Of a stretch of DNA of 64,000 nt, positions 56,793 through 64,000 are shown piece after piece (positions within the stretch are counted from its first letter, which is position 1; each line of letters begins with the position of its first letter). Source of the stretch: Lasioglossum baleicum (taxonomy: Eukaryota > Arthropoda > Insecta > Hymenoptera > Halictidae). The position numbers and the translations under genes are program-made. Below the pieces are notes generated by a model that saw only the letters and a program-made list of their open reading frames with translations, was not told the DNA's origin and ran no database searches. Location of the stretch: assembly GCF_051020765.1 (NCBI RefSeq), contig NC_134935.1, positions 10,355,579 through 10,419,578 on the forward strand, read 5' to 3'.

Positions 56793-56990
56793 CCCTTTAC
56801 GGACGAAGATTTTTTTAAATAGTAAAGAGTATATTGCTCAGGGAAGTAGATCAAAGTCTTGAGTGCTGGGAAAGTGGAAGATATATGTATACTAATATTT
56901 GATCATGTACGCGATTACATTATTTGTCTGCATAGCATAAAATAGCATAGTCACGATACCTTCAATGTGACGACATTCGTCCGCAATGGG
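56793..56990. mobile_element. TTAA-type MITE with CCCTTTACGGACGAA termini
   Basis: CCCTTTACGGACGAA and TTCGTCCGCAATGGG are inverted repeats with two mismatches around 198 bp. Flanks are TGAA and TTAA, consistent with a TTAA target. Non-coding inside. Confidence 0.8.
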
Positions 56991-57062
56991 TTAACGGAGA
57001 GAGATGTTTGTACCTCAAGAGGTGTAAACGAATTTATAGGAAACGATAAAAGAAACGACTTA

Positions 57063-57084
57063 CTCCCACAAGAAGTTGTGGGAG
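57063..57084. other. Perfect 9-bp hairpin with GAAG loop
   Basis: CTCCCACAA, GAAG, TTGTGGGAG: a perfect stem in a stretch with no other recognisable feature. It is not a bacterial-type terminator context. Function unknown. Confidence 0.7.
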
Positions 57085-57089
57085 CAAAA

Positions 57090-59520
57090 TGAGAGACCAC
57101 ACGATCGCGTCGGGATTTCGCCCCCTATAAACTCAGAGGATGAGTTCGGTCGTTGACGCGTTATTACCTTCTTTCCCTCTTTCTGAAGCGTAGGCGTGTA
57201 ATCCCATAATATTAACGACTTAATAAACTATTAAGTGGAAACGGGATCTGCAGGTTGTTTACCTTACGGACCCATTCAGCGAAGCCAGACTTTTAATAAA
57301 ACGTGTAAAATGTTCAAATAACAATTGCAAAAATGTGGACACATCCGACGAAACACGATAAAAATCAAATTGTCTGAACGTTTTTAACGCGAAGGAATAA
57401 CTACGCGGTCTCAGGTTTCAAAACCGTTTTGTTTTCCAAACAATCTGGAGTATTGCCCGGCGCCTTTGTAAGTTATGCTTCACATTGGTGGCAACAGATT
57501 GAGTAAGACACGTACACGCGTCGCTTAAATGTTTCCACTCTCAACAGTTGAAACTTAAATGCAGGCACGTGCATCATCGTGCTATTATCCTAGGAACAAG
57601 AACTTCCGGCGTCGACGAGCGAACATAATCCACTAGTCACGCCGATGAAAGAAATATGTTTCGCGTAAAACACTAACACCAGTCTGCCTGCATTATCGAC
57701 TCCTACTATTCCAGTCTGAAAGAGGATTAGATTGTTTTCGGATGCTTCGGAAGACGTCGCTTGTCTCTATTCGGCGAAGAACTTCGCGCGGCAGTATTCC
57801 TTCGCGTGGCAACTAAAGGCGAATCTTATAGACGCATCAAAACTTCCGAACAACTTTGGAATCTGCCGACGCGATTAAATTACGCAGAAAGTAATTTAAT
57901 ATCGATTTAAAGTGTAGATACTGCCACGCATATTTCGTTTACAAGAGCCAGTTTCCCGAAGATTTCCTTGGAGTTTTCGAAACAATAACATCTACGAGGT
58001 AGTAGTAGATACAGAAGAAGAGAAGGAAAACGAACAAAACTGTTTCAAGTGCGATTCCCTTATGGCTCGGGTACGGTTCAAGAATCTCGAAACAGTCTTG
58101 AGATTTCTAGTTTGGAACCAAGCGAGAGTTGATACCCAAAACAAACTCTTAGATTTGCGTAGATCACTGCTGTTGTATTTTACTCCCCCGGACATAAACA
58201 AATCGGCGGTCAACGAACAACGCCTTTTCGGACAACGTTGCATGTGTCCAGCACACGACAGAGTACTGAGGACAGTGACAGTGGCAGACAGCTGATTGTG
58301 TACATCGTGATTGAATGAGATAGAACGATTGGCCGATTGGCATGGGACCGAAACCGAAATGCGACAATACCGGTTTATCTACACCGGGCGATCTACGAAA
58401 AACACCTAACTAGCTTCGTTAGGCTTGAAAATAGAAGAAAATGTTAGAGAAAAAAGTTGTACCGTTAAAGGAGGCATATATGGTAATTTTCGAGGTCTTT
58501 TGAAGGTCATCGATGATTTTCAACTAGCACCACACAATATTTTCAGTTTCATAGTGTTGTAGCTGATGTCGAGACGAGTTCCATGATATGGCACACTACG
58601 ACCTTCAAACGACCTTGAACTAGAAAATTTAAGATAAATCAATGATAAACTAAGCATGTGAGACGTGCAATCATTTTATTCGAATTAAATCAAATATTCG
58701 AAATGATGACCGTGAGCAGTAACACAAACATTTAACTATTTTGCAAGGCAATCAAAATAGTGGCTATAAAGAAGAAGGATCCAGAAACAATTAGTTGGTA
58801 GCAGGATACGCAGCGAGTGTACTGACAAGCATAAAAATGTTCACAGCATTGTTCTAGAAGCTGTCGCAAATTGTAGTAGCAAATGACAGAGCTAACCATA
58901 GGGTGGCAGTGTGGGGCATAGGGTAATTTACGCGTGACGCGGATCCGTTCAGGAAGCGCGCGCGATATCTCGAGATGAAGAACGATGAAAAGCCTGTGAT
59001 CCGGCGTCGACGACGATTGTCAAGGTATAGGCGACTGACGATGCTCGTCGATGCTCGTCGGTGTCCGAGAGGCCCTCATTTGCCAGTCAAAGCAAGAGAG
59101 AATCTTTAAAACACTGACAAGGTCGCGTCGTTAGAGGCAGAACGGTTCAACGTGGCGCCCAGAGACACAGTGGAAAACATCGTTCGTGTCCCGTGGAGAT
59201 ACTGTCTCGGCGTGTACCGAGAACGAGAACGAGAACGAGAGTAAAAAAGAGTGACACAGATTCAAGTGCAAGGTTGGGTACAGGCTTGAAGGGGACGTTT
59301 GAGACTGCCAAGGTATTTCCGTCTCGCTTGCTCGCCGATAGGTTCAGGACAGGGGGACAGAGGCGGTCGCAAAGGATCGATCCGTATGAATGAATCAGAT
59401 ATTCTATCATTGCACCCATTAAATAACCTCTCCGGATACCGTTTACCCACTGAAATCAATCGACCTGTCCCCTGTTACGCCATTATCCCCATTATTATCG
59501 TTCGATCTGCGACTGCGAAA
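57090..59520. other. Unannotated stretch
   Basis: Contains a (GAGAAC)n run at about 59217-59240 and GATGCTCGTC repeated twice near 59041. Frames stay below 91 codons and lack domains. Confidence 0.35.
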
Positions 59521-59525
59521 AACTA

Positions 59526-59676
59526 GACTGCGGATTCCACGCGTTCGTAGTGTCTACGACTATGCACGGCGTTAACGCATGGAATTGGTTCAATGGAACT
59601 TTAATAAGATCCGTCGTGCGCAGTTCTTAGCGTTTCTGTGAAACCGCACGAAAATTTATCCGCACTGTCCGCAGTC
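59526..59676. mobile_element. TA-flanked GACTGCGGA MITE, short
   Basis: GACTGCGGATTCCACGCG follows TA, and TGTCCGCAGTC ends at 59676 before TG; 151 bp. Termini match over 9 bp. Interior is more CG-rich than other family members. Confidence 0.65.
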
Positions 59677-59798
59677 TGAACATTCTACGCGTAGAACGTT
59701 TAACCTCAAAGGGTGCTAAACCGTCACCCCTAACAGGTTTTAAGATCAGATAATCCGAATGGATTCCCAAGAGTCCTCTCTGTTAGCGATCGCTCTGT

Positions 59799-60458
59799 TT
59801 TCCAAGAATGTAAAAGCGAAATTCGAACGGGACGAAACTTCAGCCTGGATGGCCTTGAAGGTTAACTATACCTGCGCACGTAGAGAGTCTCTCGCAATTC
59901 CACATTGGAGAGAAAAAATCAAATACTACCGTTACCGTGTATTATACGCTGATTTGTAAATAACGTTCTATCATCCAGTTTCGTTTAATTCAATCGTCGA
60001 ACGTTGCGAGTCACGAACGTGGTTGTCCGACGAGCTCATTCAGCGAATCGAACGTAATATATTTTTGTTAAGTAGACCATACTCCGCTAGATGGTCGAGG
60101 AGTTGAAAATTGTAGAGGCGCACTTACATTTTGCCTTCCAAGAATGTAAAAGCGAAATTCGAACGGGACGAAACTACAGCCTGGATGGCCTTGAAGGTTA
60201 ACTATACGCTCACATAGCGAGTCTCTCGCAATTCCATTCGAGAGAAAAAATCAAATACTACCGTTACCGTGTACTACACGCTGATTTGTAAATATTGTTC
60301 TTTCATCCAGTTTCGTTCGATTCAATCGTCGAACGTTGTCAGCGAAAAGAAAATATGTGGTCGTTCGACGGGCTCATTCAGCGAATCAAACGTAATATTT
60401 TTGTATACACCGCTAGATGGTGGAGGGGTTGAAAATTGTAGAGGCACTTACATTTTGC
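59799..60458 (+). repeat. 336-bp tandem duplication
   Basis: Copy 1 (59799-60134) and copy 2 (60135-60458) start at TTCCAAGAATGTAAAAGCGA and run through GGCCTTGAAGGTTAACTATA, CAAATACTACCGTTACCGTG, AATTCAATCGTCGAACGTTG-like and AAAATTGTAGAGGC to CACTTACATTTTGCC. Copy 2 has small deletions. A 66-codon frame in copy 1 (59759-59959) is broken by TAG in copy 2, arguing against coding. On the minus strand each copy ends in GCAAAATGTAAGTG, a strong match to a splice donor. Confidence 0.9.
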
Positions 60459-60459
60459 C

Positions 60460-61248
60460 GTGATCCGCCATCGGGAGGGTTGGTCTCGCGGCGCAAACAC
60501 GTCGTCGCCCTCTCGAAACCACTCGATCAGGCCGTTGCAGCTGGTGTACGCTGGCTGCTCGACGGTGGGGACTACTTTCGTTACCGTAACGCCGGATTCG
60601 GTCGGCGTGGAGCACGAGTAAACGCCACGACGATCACGGAGACGGATAAAACCGTGTATCACACGGCGGCATAGAGCAGCCGGCTTCACGCTAGTCCGAA
60701 AACGAAACAGATCCGGGGGTGGCGGGGAGGGGATGGAGGAATAAGTGACAGGGACGTACCGCGTGCGCGACGTTTATTGTTTCACGCCGTGCCACCCGTA
60801 ACCCGTAACTGTAGCTGTCTCGCTCCGACTCGCTGACCACGGAGGTCCCGTACGAACGAATACAACAAGGAGTCGATTTCCTAAAACGCGGACAAGGAAT
60901 ACACGCGTTCAACCGTACGAAACACGCGGGGACCACCGCCGCGTAACGATGCCGCGATACACACCGCAGAAAGCCCGTTTTTCCAGCGAAAATGCGATCA
61001 CAGACACACCAGTACTCCCGGCCCAGACTGTCATCGATTGTTGACGACTGTCGCGGAACATCGGGGGCCCTCACAACGGCATCCTGCTGCCATCTCCCGC
61101 GAACCAGCCGATCTTTCTAACGCGGCAAACTTCAAAACCGCTCCGTCGGTTAAAACGGAATCCACCGTACCTTCCTTTTTTGAAAAAAGGCGCAAAATTG
61201 AATTATGAAACCATTTCTTTTTTAACGATCATAGTCTGTATACTTGTG
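60460..61248. other. CG-rich stretch right of the duplication
   Basis: Minus-strand frames of 103 and 127 codons lie here with an 85-codon plus-strand frame opposite. No domain is certain. The minus strand near 60720-60690 has a pyrimidine-rich run followed by ACTAG, which could be a splice acceptor, but no conserved protein confirms an exon. Confidence 0.35.
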
Positions 61249-61252
61249 TTAA

Positions 61253-61519
61253 CTCTTTGCACTCCGAATTATCTTTTGAATTTTGTTGCCAACAATTCCC
61301 TACTATTTTACGCGTTTTATTTACATTAAAGGACAGTTCCTTGACTGCTACTTATTTTAAACAATTTTGTTTACTAATTAGATTAAATAGCTTTGAAACT
61401 TTGTTGTAATTTATATTTGTGGAACTTATATTTGTTTTTAACTAAAAAATAAGATAATTATATAAATAAAGGAAGAATTGAAAATTGTCGAGTCACACCT
61501 GACAAAGAAGTGCAAAGGG
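61253..61519. mobile_element. TTAA-type MITE with CTCTTTGCACT termini
   Basis: CTCTTTGCACTCC follows TTAA, and AAGTGCAAAGGG precedes TTAA; 267 bp. Termini match over 11 of 12 bases and both target sites are intact. Related by its end to the CCCTTTACACTCGG family at 42.6 kb. Confidence 0.88.
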
Positions 61520-61754
61520 TTAAGACAGAGTTTCGTAGATTTGGGGTGAAAAATATACCAGAGGGACAAGTTACAACAATAAAAACAAATAAATAAAAAT
61601 GTTACCCAATTTGGAAATAAAAATAACATATTTGAATGACATTGAACGAAATTACAAGAAATTGAAGTGTATAAAGAAATGAATTAATATTTTTGTTTTT
61701 CAATCGAATTCTTTTCGACAGTTTTGCTGATTGCTGATAGGCCTATGTCTAATA

Positions 61755-61951
61755 GACTGCAGATCTTTATGCAAAATTGAAATATTTCGCAACAATTCTG
61801 GACAGCAGAAGTTGAATAAAAAGTCACTTCATCCCTTAATAGATTGTTTACATTGAATACATCATAACAATATTCTTAGATTTTTCTAACCCATCATTGT
61901 TTTATATTTCACCCAACCAATTTCTTCATAAATGCATAAAGATCTGCAGTC
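61755..61951. mobile_element. TA-flanked MITE with perfect 19-bp termini
   Basis: GACTGCAGATCTTTATGCA and its exact complement bound 197 bp, flanked by TA on both sides. This is the best-preserved copy of the family in the window and probably the most recent. Confidence 0.92.
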
Positions 61952-61959
61952 TACTAACG

Positions 61960-63815
61960 AATAACATTCTAGATGCATGCCAAGTTTCTTTCTTATGTTG
62001 AAATAAACAATGTTATATGTCGATCTGGTTTTTAATTGATCCCAACCCGCTGTTAAATAAAATTAGTGTAGTACTGATGATTTTGTGCTTTATGCTATCG
62101 ATAAACCTATGTGGAGAAATCGTAAAAGGGAGTGTTGGCTGTTTCAGGGTTGGAGGGGAGTGTACAGGTAGCCCCTAGGCTACATAGACTTCTGACAATA
62201 CAAGTAATGTTTTTATTCATAGTTTTCTGAGATACCTAATAAAAATCATAATTTTACAAGTTAAAAAACAACCGTGATTTTATTCAGCAGAATTTCTAGA
62301 CCACCTCGTATCTCCACCTTCTTACGACACTGATACCTTGGTTGGCTCATTGATACGAGGTATATCTGGTTTTACGAGGTACAAATTGCTCCAGTATTTA
62401 TCTATAATAACACGCTCTCGATAGACATTGTAACGAGACGAAGGACGTGGACTTATTTTCATCGGGAACATGTAATTGAATGTTACGAGGAGATTGAAAG
62501 ACGCATGAAAGGTCAATCTTTTTGCTCTTCCCGCGGACAGAGGGGTACTGTTTACAAGAAACGGATAAAAATTCAACGTATCATCGGTTAAACGCGTTTA
62601 GCGAGGAGATCGAAGCGAGGCCAATAACGTCAACGCGTTTTTAAGCAAACCTCTTTATCTCACAATCCGGATTAGAAAAATAGAAATCACAATTGTAATA
62701 TGTGATAAACCGCTACTTATCGCGTGGCATTTAAGCGTCGGTATCTCGTAGGACTGCGCGCACACAAAGGCTGCGAGCCTACCGGAGCATTTCCTGCACG
62801 TCTAAATCTTACTCATTCCTGATAGTGATATGACTAATTGCGACGATAATCATAACATATAACACGACCTGGCCTCCTTTTAAACGATTAATATGACAGC
62901 CAAGCGTGTCTTGCATTTCATACGTGACACACTCGCACTGACTTTTGTATCTTTTACTAATCACACGAAAAAGTGCATAACGACTAACGCACAGATACGA
63001 ATCTTTGCTAGCGACACGTTAGTTGATATCCAAGCGCCTGTCGGTTGCAAAACAACATCCTCGCGTATGTGTCATTGTGATTCGCGCTGCTTAATTGCAA
63101 ATGCATTTCGTTGTTTACCTTGATGGAAAGTTTTCGACGCAAACAATGCGCTGTAAAGATGAGAATAATTTCGCTAAGGAGTCCGCTGTTTTACATACAA
63201 TAGTTTGTTGGGCTATAGATAACATAGAACCGCGCGCATCGTTTCCATAGTCTCGCGTCGTGTATGAATAACAAAAGAGGTTAACAAAGTTTACAGTTGC
63301 CAGCTTAAAATTTATAATTTCGTGATGGCGCCTACGCAGCGTTGCCCACGACGCCAAACGGATGCGAGCGGGACCGTTCTTCGGTCGAGCAAACCATTGT
63401 GCGTGACCGTGCAAACTGTTTCGTTTAAACGATCACCGTTTTGTTTGATAATTAACGTCGGCGGTTAATTGCGGATAAAATACTTTATTAGTATTTATGA
63501 TCCTCGTACCGTTTCGTCTCGGTCGAGCGTGCACACTTTCCACAGAATTAATGCAATCGTAACGACCTCGCCAGTTTACATTCCCGTCGACGCTTCCAAA
63601 GAAATCATTTTCTCAGGCAGCAACAATGCCTTTGTTCCGTTTTTCCATCAGGTGTGTTGCATCGCCTTCTTCCTAGCCGATAACCTTGGCTGCTGCGAAA
63701 CAAGATAAATGCTACTAAACTCTGCCAGTCGAACAGACTCAACATCTATTTCCTGTTCGGCTGAACCGTGCTAAAGATTGTCCGGTTGTCCTTTGTAAAC
63801 GTTGTCGTGACCCCT
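61960..63815. other. Unannotated stretch
   Basis: Frames below 100 codons, no domains, no repeats recognised. Confidence 0.35.
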
Positions 63816-63819
63816 ATAA

Positions 63820-64000
63820 CTAGATTACGGACATTACGTATTTGTAACAAAATTGGATTGGTGCAATTTAATACAGAACGAAAATTAAAATGACTCAAGA
63901 ATAATGCATTAATATTTCCAACGTGTTAAAATTATCAACCCTTTGCATTTCTACTATTTTATATGATTATCTTAATTTAATCAATATAAGACTGATATAA
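63820..64000 (+). mobile_element. Partial TA-flanked MITE at window edge
   Basis: CTAGATTACGGACATTACG followed by TATTTGTAACAAAATTGG resembles the left end of the GACTGCGGAT family with several changes. The right end is not in the window. Confidence 0.4.

Noticed and set aside
57063..57084. Hairpin as an intrinsic transcription terminator
   Set aside because: No U-run follows and the sequence is eukaryotic, where such terminators are not used by Pol II.
59759..59959. 66-codon frame MDSQESS...
   Set aside because: The tandem copy 336 bp downstream has TAG in the same frame, so coding constraint is unlikely.

Overview
This window looks like nuclear DNA of an insect, most likely an aculeate hymenopteran and perhaps a bee. 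The best taxonomic clue is a nuclear copy of mitochondrial DNA at about 16.56-17.11 kb. It carries the 3' end of COX1 running into trnL2 (the ancestral insect order) and reads with invertebrate mitochondrial codons: TGA as Trp, ATA as Met, AGA as Ser. Its residues, for example YYCWN and QSSLEW, match what I recall of hymenopteran COX1. The rest is AT-rich with short CpG-rich patches, has no operon-like packing, and is dense in small inverted-repeat elements.

I find no convincing host protein-coding gene, tRNA or rRNA. The open frames are short, often open on both strands, and clustered in GC-richer patches, so I treat them as chance. The only recognisable protein remnants are both broken: the COX1 pseudogene and the C-terminal end of a Tc1/mariner (IS630-type) transposase at about 53.1-53.35 kb. 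The window is best read as intergenic or deep intronic sequence.

Layout. At 0.6-2.2 kb there are MITE remnants and an interrupted tandem repeat. At 2.9-4.64 kb a minisatellite grades from highly diverged to regular two-part repeats, with a (GA)n tract inside it. At 8.25-8.97 kb there is a long foldback. At 9.8-18.3 kb lie several MITEs, two copies of a palindromic element and the mitochondrial insertion, which sits inside one of those palindromes. At 20.6-21.4 kb there is a tandem array of roughly 190-bp units. At 24.5-26.2 kb there is a micro-MITE, a MITE with a second TA-flanked element nested in it, and a hAT-like MITE with an 8-bp target duplication. At 27.5-36.5 kb are Tc1- and mariner-like remnants and TTAA-flanked MITEs. 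At 39.5-41 kb are three foldbacks. At 44.5-48.8 kb an inverted pair of 660-bp TIR elements has a TA-flanked MITE abutting the second. At 50-57 kb are more TTAA MITEs, the transposase fragment, a 190-bp duplication rich in CACGTG, and the third copy of a hairpin-bearing repeat family. At 59.5-64 kb are TA MITEs, a 336-bp tandem duplication and a TTAA MITE.

Two MITE superfamilies dominate: one with TTAA-type flanks (piggyBac-like signature) and one with TA flanks and a GACTGCGGAT-type terminus (Tc1/mariner-like signature). The least explained item is a three-copy family of roughly 150-180 bp (7.06 kb minus strand, 45.27 kb and 54.17 kb plus strand) with a conserved start, an internal hairpin and a T-rich end. 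It could be a SINE or a Pol III small-RNA family.
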